Assembly (NCBI GenBank): GCA_021841985.1
Contig: JAKCCP010000009.1
Location: 1 to 27,794 of the forward strand
Length of the DNA stretch: 27,794 nucleotides
Source: Pseudomonadota bacterium
GTDB lineage: Bacteria; Pseudomonadota; Alphaproteobacteria; Acetobacterales; Acetobacteraceae
Direction: 5' to 3'
A program made the position numbers and the translations under genes. Of this stretch, positions 14,740 to 21,244 are shown piece by piece. The notes beneath the pieces are model-generated. The model saw only the letters and a program-made list of their open reading frames with translations. It was not told the DNA's origin and ran no database searches. How positions within the stretch are numbered: the stretch's first letter is position 1; each line of letters starts with the position of its first letter.

Positions 14740-15778
14740 GCTGGGTTCCTTGTCGGCGCCATCGGCGTCGCAGACGGCCGAGGCGATGGCGGAGCAGCGC
14801 CATCATGCCGCTCGGGTGGCGGGGGTTGATCAGGAGCAGGCCGACGCGCTGGCGGCGCAGGCTGGTCCAGAGGGCTTTATACGGGTCATCGCCGCGGCCG
14901 AAATCGAGGCTGGTGATGCCGCCTTCGGCGAGCAGGGCGCGGAGGGCGAGGGCGGTCAGCACGGTGCCGGGCGAGAGCGCGCGAGCGGTTTCGAGGTGGG
15001 CGAGTTTCAGCACGGTCGCCGTGTGTTCCGTCCTGATCCAGAATTGCGCGGCGATCGGCCCGTTTGCGCTGTGCAGGAGGGCGAGGCGCAACAGGCCGAG
15101 AGGCGCGATGGCGCGCATCAAGGCGGCGTTGAAGCGCGGGAACGGCTCGGCGTGCTTCCAGCTCTCGGCATAGACGGCCTCGTAGGCGGCGATGCCAGCT
15201 TCGAGGCCGGCTGGCCCCGAAATCAGTTCGAAATGGGTTTCCCCCGCGGCGCGCTTGAGTTTGCGGCGGAGCGTGGTGCGGAGCGCGCCGGGGCGGGCGG
15301 CGAGATAGGTGTCCCAGTCCTGCCCGCGGACCGGCTCGTGCCAGTTGCCGAAATGGTCGAAGCGTTCGACGGCGAGGCCCGCCTGGCGCATGCCGGCGAT
15401 GAGGGGGACGAGGCCCGTGGCGGCATCGTCGAGGGCGTCGAGCCGGATGAGCGGGAAAGCCCGGCCGAAGCGGGCGAAGGCCGCCGCCGCCGCGGTTTGT
15501 TCGGGCGCTGTGAGGTCGGGAGCATAAAGCGGGGCAAAGCGGCAGGTATAAGGCGTGGTGAGGCTCGCGGGCGGCGCGCCGGGCGCCATCAGCAGCGGCA
15601 AGGCGGCGCGCGGCAGCCCTCCCCACGCCGCGACGGCGAAGCACGGCGCGGCACCTCCGGGCAAGGCGTGCGCGAGCACGGTTTGATACCACGGCAGGCT
15701 GGAGAAGAAATCCATCGCTGGTGCCGGGAACAGCGCGCGCGGCAGATCATCGAGCCGGGCATGAGCAACAACTTCCAT
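14723..15778 (-). CDS. FemAB/GNAT-like acyltransferase of a polysaccharide operon
   Basis: A 351-residue protein of the double-GNAT (FemAB, BioF2/CelD-like) group. Seen: an N-terminal half with SSLPWYQTVLAHALP, a middle segment RTTLRRKLKRAAGE typical of the 'lysine-rich helix then FE-L' of this group, and a C-terminal GNAT core with AQFWIRTEHTATVLKLAH and GTVLTALALRALLAEG, then LDFGRGDDPYKALW. Such proteins transfer acyl or aminoacyl groups to glycans or peptides; the substrate here is unknown. I chose ATG 15778, seven bases after the YdcF stop; a TTG ten codons upstream would lie inside the previous gene. Confidence 0.8.
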   Translation of the reverse strand: MEVVAHARLDDLPRALFPAPAMDFFSSLPWYQTVLAHALPGGAAPCFAVAAWGGLPRAALPLLMAPGAPPASLTTPYTCRFAPLYAPDLTAPEQTAAAAAFARFGRAFPLIRLDALDDAATGLVPLIAGMRQAGLAVERFDHFGNWHEPVRGQDWDTYLAARPGALRTTLRRKLKRAAGETHFELISGPAGLEAGIAAYEAVYAESWKHAEPFPRFNAALMRAIAPLGLLRLALLHSANGPIAAQFWIRTEHTATVLKLAHLETARALSPGTVLTALALRALLAEGGITSLDFGRGDDPYKALWTSLRRQRVGLLLINPRHPSGMMALLRHRLGRLRRRWRRQGTQHAHSL

Positions 15779-15785
15779 CGTCCCT

Positions 15786-16541
15786 CTAGCGGCGGAGGTC
15801 GTAGTCAAGACAGCCGATCCATTCGTGGAGCGCGTAGAAACTCATCATCCAGCCCGAAACCCGCGGCGCGAGATCGCTCAGAATGCCGGTCGGCACCTGA
15901 TCGATCAGGGTAGGCGCGGCGGTGACGCGCAGCCCGAAATGGCGAAAGGCAATCAACGCGCGGCGCATATGCCAGGCATTGGTGACGAGATAGATCGACG
16001 TGATCCCCTGCGCCTTGAGGATCGCCGCCGTGTCGCGCGCGTTCTCCCAGGTATCCTCGGAATTCATCTCGACCCAGCGCGCCGGTTCGGCGAAATCCTG
16101 ACTGAGGCTCTGCGCCATCAGCGTGCCGATGGCGGCCTCGCCATGCGGCGGCCGCCCGCCGCTCACCAGAAGCGGCAGGCCGCTGCGGTGAGCCAGCTCG
16201 GCGCCGGCGCGCACGCGAAGCAGCGTCAGCGGACCAAGATCGATATTCTCCCCGGCGACCATGCCCGGTGAGCCGTGCTCCACTTCGGCGGCCAGCACGA
16301 CGATGGCGCGCGGCGGGTCGTCCGGGGGCGGGGTCAGCGGCAGGTTGCGCTCCAGCGAAACAATCAGCATCCCCCCGGTGAACGGCAGGGCGAGCACCAG
16401 CAGCCCGACCAGCGAGAGGCTCGCGAGCGTCAGGCCGAGCCGGCGATAGCGTCCCCAGGCGAGGGCGATGCCGGCCAGCCCGAGCGGCAGCAGGTTGAGC
16501 GGTGGCACCACCAGGGCAACCGCGAAAGGGCCGAGCGACAT
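15786..16541 (-). CDS. YdcF/DUF218 (ElyC/SanA-like) membrane-anchored protein
   Basis: A 251-residue protein with two N-terminal membrane spans (about 8-28 and 36-58), then a soluble DUF218 domain. Seen: AIVVLAAEVEHG at the first strand, LLVSGGRPPHGEA, and the motif SEDTWENARDTA (with the conserved E-N), followed by IYLVTNAWHMRRAL. Family members are envelope proteins linked to peptidoglycan, enterobacterial common antigen or other lipid-linked glycan metabolism; the activity is not settled. It starts six bases past the second glycosyltransferase stop and ends seven bases before the acyltransferase start, so it is translated within the same operon. It may handle the lipid-linked precursor of the glycan; this is inference. 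Confidence 0.87.
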   Translation of the reverse strand: MSLGPFAVALVVPPLNLLPLGLAGIALAWGRYRRLGLTLASLSLVGLLVLALPFTGGMLIVSLERNLPLTPPPDDPPRAIVVLAAEVEHGSPGMVAGENIDLGPLTLLRVRAGAELAHRSGLPLLVSGGRPPHGEAAIGTLMAQSLSQDFAEPARWVEMNSEDTWENARDTAAILKAQGITSIYLVTNAWHMRRALIAFRHFGLRVTAAPTLIDQVPTGILSDLAPRVSGWMMSFYALHEWIGCLDYDLRR

Positions 16542-16547
16542 GCCGCC

Positions 16548-17795
16548 TCAGTCGCCCACCGCCAAGCCATCGCAGAGCCTGAGGAAGGCGGCGCTTTTTC
16601 CCTCCCAGGCGGCGGCGGCGGCGACCATGAGCCCTTGGCGGCGGAGTTTGTCGCGCAGGTCCGCGTCATCATGGAGCCGCGCCATCGCCGCGGCGATGGC
16701 GTCCACCGAGCGGCCATCGACGAGGAGGCCGTTGACGCCATCATGCACGGCGTCCGTGCTGCCGCCGTCGCTGCCGGCGATCACCGGCAAACCACAGCTA
16801 TTGGCTTCGAGGAACACCAGGCCGAACCCCTCGGTATCACCATCCGGCAGCGCCCGGTTGGGCATGACGAAGACGTCGCCGAGGCAATAGTGATCGACCA
16901 GCTCCTCCTCCGGCACCAGGCCGCTGAACACCACGCGATCGGCGATGCCCAGGTCGGCGGCGATTTTCTCGAGTGTCGCGCGGTAGGGCCCCTGGCCAAC
17001 GATGAGAAAGCGGCTGGAAGGACGCTCGCGGGCAATGCCGGCGAAGGCGCGGAGGGCGTTGTCGATGCCCTTTTTCTCCAGCAGCCGGCAGACCGAGACG
17101 AAGATGAAGGCATCCTCCAGCTGGTAGAGCGCCAGCAGATCCACCCGCTTCGGCGCCGGGCGAAAACGCGCGGTATCGACGCCGTTCTCGATCAGGCTGA
17201 TATGGGCAGGGGTCGCGGGCCCGAGCAAATGGCGCACGGTCTGCTGCGTGAAGCGGCTCACGACGATGATCTCATCAACGCCAAGCAGGGCGCGGCGGCG
17301 GCGGCGATGGCCGGGGTCATACGGATCATCGGTGGTGATCTCCTCGCCATGCACATACACAAGTGTGCGCAGCCCGGGAAACCGCCGCAGAAAGCCGATG
17401 ACCCAGCCGCTGGCCAGCAACTCGCCAATGCACACCGCCCGCACGCGCTCCGCGACAATGAGCCAGGTGAGGATCGCCGCGAGACGGGCACGGATCGCGA
17501 CATCGGAGAGACGAAAGCGGAGCCGCGCGAAAGCCCCCCCGCGTGGCGGGTCGATCACGGTGCGCAGCAGCGGCAGGCGCAGCACGCGATAGGGCGCGCG
17601 CCGGTCATGCTCGCGCCAGCCGATCAGCGGCAGCCCGTCGGTATAGGAGATGCGCGGGGCGAGCACGCAGATACGCTCGCCGCCGTAGCGCGCGAGATTT
17701 TCGTACACCACCGCCGAGCCGCCGCGCACGGGGGCAAAATTATTGGCAAGGAGCAGAACCTTGCCGGGTTTGGTCGGGTTCGCCAGGGCGCTCAC
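16548..17795 (-). CDS. Glycosyltransferase family 4 (GT-B fold), second copy
   Basis: A 415-residue GT4-type transferase not closely similar to its operon partner. Seen: an N-terminal loop LLLANNFAPVRGGSAVVYENL, acceptor-domain VYVHGEEI, then the C-terminal donor domain with ISLIENGVDTARFRP, VSVCRLLEKKGIDNAL, FLIVGQGPYRATLE, and the E-x7-E signature in EGFGLVFLEANSCGLPVIAG. The PVRGG loop and EGFGLVFLEA are classic for GT4 mannosyl- and glucosyltransferases, but the sugar is not determined. Its start overlaps the deacetylase stop by four bases (ATGA), so the two are translationally coupled. Confidence 0.92.
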   Translation of the reverse strand: MSALANPTKPGKVLLLANNFAPVRGGSAVVYENLARYGGERICVLAPRISYTDGLPLIGWREHDRRAPYRVLRLPLLRTVIDPPRGGAFARLRFRLSDVAIRARLAAILTWLIVAERVRAVCIGELLASGWVIGFLRRFPGLRTLVYVHGEEITTDDPYDPGHRRRRRALLGVDEIIVVSRFTQQTVRHLLGPATPAHISLIENGVDTARFRPAPKRVDLLALYQLEDAFIFVSVCRLLEKKGIDNALRAFAGIARERPSSRFLIVGQGPYRATLEKIAADLGIADRVVFSGLVPEEELVDHYCLGDVFVMPNRALPDGDTEGFGLVFLEANSCGLPVIAGSDGGSTDAVHDGVNGLLVDGRSVDAIAAAMARLHDDADLRDKLRRQGLMVAAAAAWEGKSAAFLRLCDGLAVGD

Positions 17796-18865
17796 CCAGC
17801 CTGCTCCGGGGGGGGATCGAGCAGGGCGGGAATGTCGGTGAGCGCGGCAAAGCGCCCGCCGAGATCGCGCGCGAAATGGTCAAGCAGGGCGGAGAAGCGA
17901 TCATAGAAATAATGCAAATCGGCGCGGCTCTGGACATAGGGGTTTTGGCCGATGGCCAGGGAGGAACTGTGGAAGCTCAAGGGGAAAATCATTTCGCCGC
18001 GCCGCCGCAGATGCCGCACCAGCCGGCGCAGGGCGGCGATGTCATTGCCTTCCGGCGAGAGCGTGATGCGTTCGGCGAAGCGCGTGCGCGTCAGCACGGC
18101 CGGCGCGCGCCAGCGCGTGAAACGGGGTCCGATGAGGGCGTCATAGAGCCGCTGGCCGATGGCCCCGCCCCAGCCGACGACGCTTCGGCAGAGCGGCAGT
18201 TCGAGCAGAGGGCGGTTCTCGCCGAACCAGAAAGGATGAAAATCATAGGCGGTATGGTCAGGCCCGCCCTCGGCGGCGAAGCTGGTACGCGGCGCGAGGC
18301 TGGTATCGATAAGAAAGCCATGTTTTTCCAATAGCGAGGCGGTTTGCGCACCAATGCCATAGCGCCCGGCGCGGTGGACGGTGGGGGCAAAACCGAAGCA
18401 GGCGATGAATTTATCCTTGAGCGCGAGCAGTTTCTTTTCCTCAAGCCCGGCATCGAGATTGCCCGAGAAGGAAAATCGCCGCCCCGCCGCCCCGCCGAGC
18501 GGCGGCGTGACCCAGGTATGGAGCTGCACGCCAACCACGCATTGTCCGCTCTCGATCTGACGGCGGATCAGCCGCACCACGCTGCGATCCTCGAGGATGG
18601 GATAGGTCAGCAGATAGGCCGGCACCGCGCCATAGGCCGCGACGATCTCGTGCAGGTCGCGGATATTGCGCATGCAACTGGTGGTGAAGGCGGTGCCCTC
18701 GATCGGGGTCTGCCAGTCGAAATCCTCCTCGGCGTCGATCACCACGGTGCAGACCGGGCGGTCGATCCGGGTGGTCGCCGGCCGGTCCGTGCGGAGTGGG
18801 GCGGTGCGGGGCGGTGCGGGGCGGGGCGGGGCGGTCGCGGTCATGCCTGGGTCCGGAAAACTCAT
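17792..18865 (-). CDS. WalW-like polysaccharide deacetylase family protein
   Basis: Carbohydrate-esterase-4-like protein of about 357 residues. Seen: the catalytic Asp region VVIDAEEDFDW (about residues 43-51), the metal-site candidate VGVQLHTW, the VHRAGRYG motif and the C-terminal PLSFHSSSL that supplies the last conserved His. Members remove N-acetyl groups from surface polysaccharides. There is no signal peptide, unlike secreted chitin or peptidoglycan deacetylases, which fits the WalW-type proteins of glycan clusters. The start is uncertain: ATG 18865 is chosen, with ATG 18844 and TTG 18892 as alternatives, and none has a strong ribosome site. The N-terminal 35 residues are a Pro/Arg-rich stretch encoded by a G-rich 10-bp repeat. 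First gene of the five-gene operon. Confidence 0.85.
   Translation of the reverse strand: MSFPDPGMTATAPPRPAPPRTAPLRTDRPATTRIDRPVCTVVIDAEEDFDWQTPIEGTAFTTSCMRNIRDLHEIVAAYGAVPAYLLTYPILEDRSVVRLIRRQIESGQCVVGVQLHTWVTPPLGGAAGRRFSFSGNLDAGLEEKKLLALKDKFIACFGFAPTVHRAGRYGIGAQTASLLEKHGFLIDTSLAPRTSFAAEGGPDHTAYDFHPFWFGENRPLLELPLCRSVVGWGGAIGQRLYDALIGPRFTRWRAPAVLTRTRFAERITLSPEGNDIAALRRLVRHLRRRGEMIFPLSFHSSSLAIGQNPYVQSRADLHYFYDRFSALLDHFARDLGGRFAALTDIPALLDPPPEQAG
18791..18840. repeat. 10-bp G-rich repeats with G-quadruplex potential at the 5' end of the deacetylase gene
   Basis: Five 10-bp units (GCGGTGCGGG and close variants) on the plus strand. Within 18798-18831 there are five runs of GGGG separated by loops of 6, 6, 1 and 1 bases, a textbook G4 motif. 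It lies on the template strand just inside the gene, and because 10 is not a multiple of 3 the repeat encodes a Pro/Arg-rich peptide. Copy-number change here would shift the frame unless a later start is used. Confidence 0.75.
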
Positions 18866-18892
18866 GATCGGAGAAAACGAGGGAGGCGACAA

Positions 18893-19114
18893 TGCCGCGA
18901 TGGCAAAGGGAGATGGGATCGCAGAGGAAGATGGAAGAAAGCGTTAACGGCGTATAGGATATTTATCTTCCAGAATATAAGGCCAAGGCTCCCCTCCCCG
19001 CCCCGCCTCCATTGGCCCCCGCTGGGGCCGGTGATTGCGCATCTTGATGTCCGGGCTTCGGTTTGTGTCCCAGAGTGACGCGATGCGCCTTTTCATACGA
19101 CCTGCATGATCTAT
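18893..19114. other. Divergent region upstream of the glycan operon
   Basis: No gene seen. On the minus strand a G-rich tract (18991-19020, runs of G5, G4, G4, G4) sits just upstream of an AT-rich stretch (about 18950-18985) that probably contains the operon promoter; TATCCT or a neighbour could be its -10, but I cannot fix the -35. GGCCCC/GGGGCC around CGCT forms a 6-bp hairpin at 19013-19028. Confidence 0.5.
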
Positions 19115-19146
19115 CCATCAACATGGCGCCATCAACATGGCGCCAT
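19115..19146. repeat. Two 14-bp direct repeats plus a partial third, upstream of arsR
   Basis: CCATCAACATGGCG occurs twice in tandem (19115-19128 and 19129-19142), followed by CCAT. Each junction creates the palindrome ATGGCGCCAT (19123-19132 and 19137-19146). It lies immediately upstream of the -35 of arsR. It could be a regulator site or the scar of a duplication. Confidence 0.8.
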
Positions 19147-19154
19147 GGCAGCTA

Positions 19155-19182
19155 TTGACCGAGCCTAATATATCTATATTAT
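19155..19182 (+). promoter_or_regulatory. arsR promoter giving a nearly leaderless transcript
   Basis: TTGACC (19155-19160), 16-base spacer, TATTAT (19177-19182). Transcription would begin at about 19189-19190, which is the A of the arsR ATG. No Shine-Dalgarno sequence is present before the ATG, consistent with leaderless translation. The operator palindrome at 19166-19181 overlaps this -10. Confidence 0.55.
19166..19181. promoter_or_regulatory. Putative ArsR operator
   Basis: TAATATATCTATATTA: two perfect 7-bp arms around a 2-base centre. ArsR-family repressors typically bind AT-rich dyads between or over the -35/-10 of their own promoter. The position over the -10 fits repression by blocking polymerase. 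Confidence 0.6.
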
Positions 19183-19189
19183 TGCAAAT

Positions 19190-19564
19190 ATGGAGAAATC
19201 AGATGCCATCGCCGCATTGTCGGCGCTCGCCCAGGACACGCGGCTCGATGTGTTCCGCTTGCTGGTCCAGACCGGACCGGGGGGGTTAGCCGCTGGCCGC
19301 ATCGGCGAGGCGTTGGACATGGCCTCGGCGACGCTATCGTTTCACCTCAATCAGCTCAAGCATGCGGGCTTGGTCACCTGCCGCAGGGAAAGCCGGTCGC
19401 TGATCTACGCGGCCAAATATGCCACCATGGACGCGCTGCTATCCTACCTCACCGAAAACTGCTGCCGTGGCGCTGCCACCGCACACCTGCCAGCCGGTTC
19501 GCCAAAGGCAGACAGCAAGGCAGTCGTAGCAGAGAAGGTCGAACCAGAGAAAAGGAGAGCCTGA
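19190..19564 (+). CDS. arsR: ArsR-family arsenite-responsive repressor
   Basis: A 124-residue winged-helix repressor. Seen: the ALSALAQDTRLDVFRLLV helix 1, recognition helix region ASATLSFHLNQLKHAGLV (45-62) and wing CRRESRSLIYAAK. Instead of the ELCVCDL metal site of plasmid R773 ArsR, it has a vicinal Cys91-Cys92 pair after helix 5 (LTENCCRG). That pattern is known from Acidithiobacillus-type ArsR proteins, where C-terminal cysteines bind As(III). The ATG at 19190 matches the family's usual N-terminus and lacks a ribosome site, in line with a leaderless mRNA. The arsM gene follows two bases after the stop, so both are almost certainly one transcript. Composition here is less GC-rich than the flanking genes, suggesting acquisition. 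Confidence 0.93.
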   Translation: MEKSDAIAALSALAQDTRLDVFRLLVQTGPGGLAAGRIGEALDMASATLSFHLNQLKHAGLVTCRRESRSLIYAAKYATMDALLSYLTENCCRGAATAHLPAGSPKADSKAVVAEKVEPEKRRA

Positions 19565-19566
19565 TT

Positions 19567-20403
19567 ATGGAGACCACCGAGATCAAGGAGCTGGTTCGCA
19601 CCCGCTACGCCAGCATTGCCGCCGGCAGCGTCGCTGACGGGTGCGCCCCGGCAGCGTCATCCTGCTGCGCCCCCGCGACGGCGACTGTGCGAAGCAAGGC
19701 GCGGGAGATGGGTTACACGGCCGCGGAACTGACGGCCGTACCGGAAGGCGCCAATCTCGGCCTCGGCTGCGGCAATCCCCAGGTCTTCGCCGCAATGAAG
19801 CCCGGCGAGGTCGTGGTTGATCTCGGCAGCGGCGCCGGCTTTGATTGCCTGCTTGCTGGGCCACAGGTCGGGCCGACCGGACGCGTTATCGGCGTTGATA
19901 TGACGCACGAGATGCTCGCCAAGGCGCGCGCCAATGCCGCCAAGGTTGAAGCGGCCAATGTCGAGTTTCGGCTTGGCGAGATCGAACATCTGCCGGTCGC
20001 CGACCACACGGCCGACGTGATCATCTCCAACTGCGTGGTCAACCTGGCGCCCGACAAGGCGCAAGTGTTCCGCGAGGCCTTCCGGGTGCTGAAGCCGGGT
20101 GGGCGCATGGCGATCTCGGATGTGGTCAATATCGCGCCGCTGCCGGACGATCTGCGGACAGACCCGGCACTGCTCTGCGGCTGTGTGAGCGGCGCCATTT
20201 CTGCCGAGCGTGTCGAGAGCTTGCTGCGCGCGGCCGGATTTACCGATGTGACAATTACCGTGAAACCGGACAGCCGCGAGATGATCGCCTCCTGGGCACC
20301 GGGACGCGGCATCGAGAAATGCGTCGCCTCGGCGATCATCGAGGCGCGCAAGCCGCTGGCTGGAGCCGGGGAAACGCCCCGCGCGGCAGGGTGCTGCGCG
20401 TGA
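19567..20403 (+). CDS. arsM: Arsenite S-adenosylmethionine methyltransferase ArsM
   Basis: A 278-residue class I SAM methyltransferase that methylates arsenite stepwise to methyl- and dimethylarsenicals in the cytoplasm. Seen: SAM motif I VVDLGSGAGFD (83-93), acidic Asp111 in VIGVDMT, and the family cysteines: Cys68 in GLGCGNP, Cys156 in SNCVVNL and Cys206 in CGCVSG, which match the three As(III)-binding cysteines of characterised ArsM enzymes. An additional N-terminal CC pair (33-34) and a C-terminal CC (275-277 region) are common in bacterial ArsM. ATG 19567 is preceded by AAAGGAGA. The gene is coupled to arsR. Confidence 0.95.
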   Translation: METTEIKELVRTRYASIAAGSVADGCAPAASSCCAPATATVRSKAREMGYTAAELTAVPEGANLGLGCGNPQVFAAMKPGEVVVDLGSGAGFDCLLAGPQVGPTGRVIGVDMTHEMLAKARANAAKVEAANVEFRLGEIEHLPVADHTADVIISNCVVNLAPDKAQVFREAFRVLKPGGRMAISDVVNIAPLPDDLRTDPALLCGCVSGAISAERVESLLRAAGFTDVTITVKPDSREMIASWAPGRGIEKCVASAIIEARKPLAGAGETPRAAGCCA

Positions 20404-20456
20404 GCGCGGCGGCCCCACCAGGCCCGCCCGCTTCAGCAACGCCTGAACGCCTGCCG

Positions 20457-20640
20457 CTTGACCTATCCAGAAACCGGAAATTCAAGCGCCCTTGGCGCTA
20501 CGCACATGATCAACAGCGCGGATGGGAAGGCGGGTGACGTCGTCAAGGCGCTGACCGCGGACATGGCGTCAACACCGCGAGCGAAGCCGGCTGCTCATTT
20601 TGCCATCGCCACGCCAACGCTGCTTTTGGCGCTCATGCGG
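20457..20640 (+). pseudogene. Remnant of a zinc-type (MDR) alcohol dehydrogenase, frameshifted
   Basis: Three short stretches in different frames together follow the Rossmann part of MDR dehydrogenases. Frame 20457 gives LDLSRNRKFK (matching the 'vDl..NR..' strand end). Frame 20488 gives ALGATHMINSADGK, then VVKALTAD. Frame 20559 gives GHGVNTASEAG. Usual family order is DL-x-NR-x-LGATH-x-IN, then V-ALT-G-GVD-EA-G, so at least two indels separate the pieces. The catalytic domain and both gene ends are missing. No intact gene lies in 20404-20700, and the in-frame extension ahead of the next gene is this remnant. Recognition is from pattern memory and should be confirmed by a search. Confidence 0.6.
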
Positions 20641-20700
20641 TTTGCCGCTACGCTCACCCCGGAGATTGACCCCAGACAAAACAATCGAGGAGGAGCGACC

Positions 20701-21012
20701 ATGATCCATGTAATCGCCATTATCACCGCGAAGCCCGGGCAGCGGGATCATATTCTCGAAGCCTTCCGCGCCAACATGGCGGCGGTGCGGGCGGAGCAAG
20801 GCTGCATCGAATATGGTCCGGCGATTGACGCCCCAGGGATGGGCGGGTTTCAGACCAAATTCGGTCCCGACGTCTTCGTGGTGATCGAGAAATGGGCGAG
20901 CAAAGAGGCTCTGGCCGCGCACGCCGCTTCCCCGCATATGGCAAGCTATGGCGCGAAGACCAAGGAATGGATTGCCAGCCGCGTGATCCATGTACTGGAA
21001 CCGGCCGACTGA
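20701..21012 (+). CDS. ABM-domain (antibiotic biosynthesis monooxygenase-like) small protein
   Basis: A 103-residue ferredoxin-like alpha-beta barrel of the ABM superfamily (putative quinol monooxygenase type). Seen: the starting strand MIHVIAIITAKPGQRDHI, the central EQGCIEYG with the conserved GC-x-Y, a strand VFVVIEKWASKEALAAHAAS with the family's W and HxxS, and the C-terminal MASYGAKTKEW. Family roles include quinol oxidation, heme breakdown and detoxification; the substrate here is unknown. ATG 20701 is set by a strong GAGGAGG 7-12 bases upstream; the longer frame back to 20458 is rejected. It is a complete, apparently intact gene between two remnants, and lies downstream of arsM on the same strand, about 300 bases away. 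Confidence 0.85.
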   Translation: MIHVIAIITAKPGQRDHILEAFRANMAAVRAEQGCIEYGPAIDAPGMGGFQTKFGPDVFVVIEKWASKEALAAHAASPHMASYGAKTKEWIASRVIHVLEPAD

Positions 21013-21244
21013 TCCGCGCCGGAAGGCGCCGCGGCCCGGCCAGGCCGAGCCTCAACCAGACTATCCCCGGCCCGAGAAACGCGGCGGCGCCCGCTAAAAG
21101 CGCTTCCACCGGCAAGACCGTCGCCGGGCGCGGGGCCAGGACGATCAGCGACGTCCCGAACCCGACCACCAGGCCGGCACCCGCCAGCAACAGGCGCTTG
21201 CGGCGCGACGCATCGACCAAAAACCCGGCCGGGATCACGGTCGC
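21011..21244 (-). pseudogene. Fragment of an MFS transporter, truncated at both ends
   Basis: Reading the minus strand from 21244 gives ATVIPAGFLVDASRRKRLLL, which contains the MFS loop 2-3 signature G-x3-D-x2-RRKR, followed by two hydrophobic spans (LVVGFGTSLIVLAP and VEALLAGAAAFLGPGIV) and LGLAGPRRLPARIS. No start precedes it (it joins the end of the adjacent gene) and homology stops where the ABM gene's stop codon lies. About 75 codons of an expected 400 remain. The open frame is preserved, so decay or deletion is fairly recent. It is likely the scar of a deletion or insertion at the edge of the arsenic patch. Confidence 0.65.

Noticed and set aside
15779..15808. TTG start for the acyltransferase ten codons upstream
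   Set aside because: It would lie inside the YdcF gene; ATG 15778 lies just after the YdcF stop.
16275..17906. 543-codon plus-strand open frame
   Set aside because: Antisense to the YdcF and GT4 genes, both of which have clear motifs in the minus strand.
18893..19080. Possible transposon remnant between the glycan operon and the ars module
   Set aside because: No terminal inverted repeat pair or transposase fragment could be recognised in any frame; only G-rich tracts and a short hairpin are visible.
20458..20700. In-frame upstream extension of the ABM gene by 81 codons
   Set aside because: The true start at 20701 has a strong ribosome site and begins the domain exactly; the upstream part is the dehydrogenase remnant.
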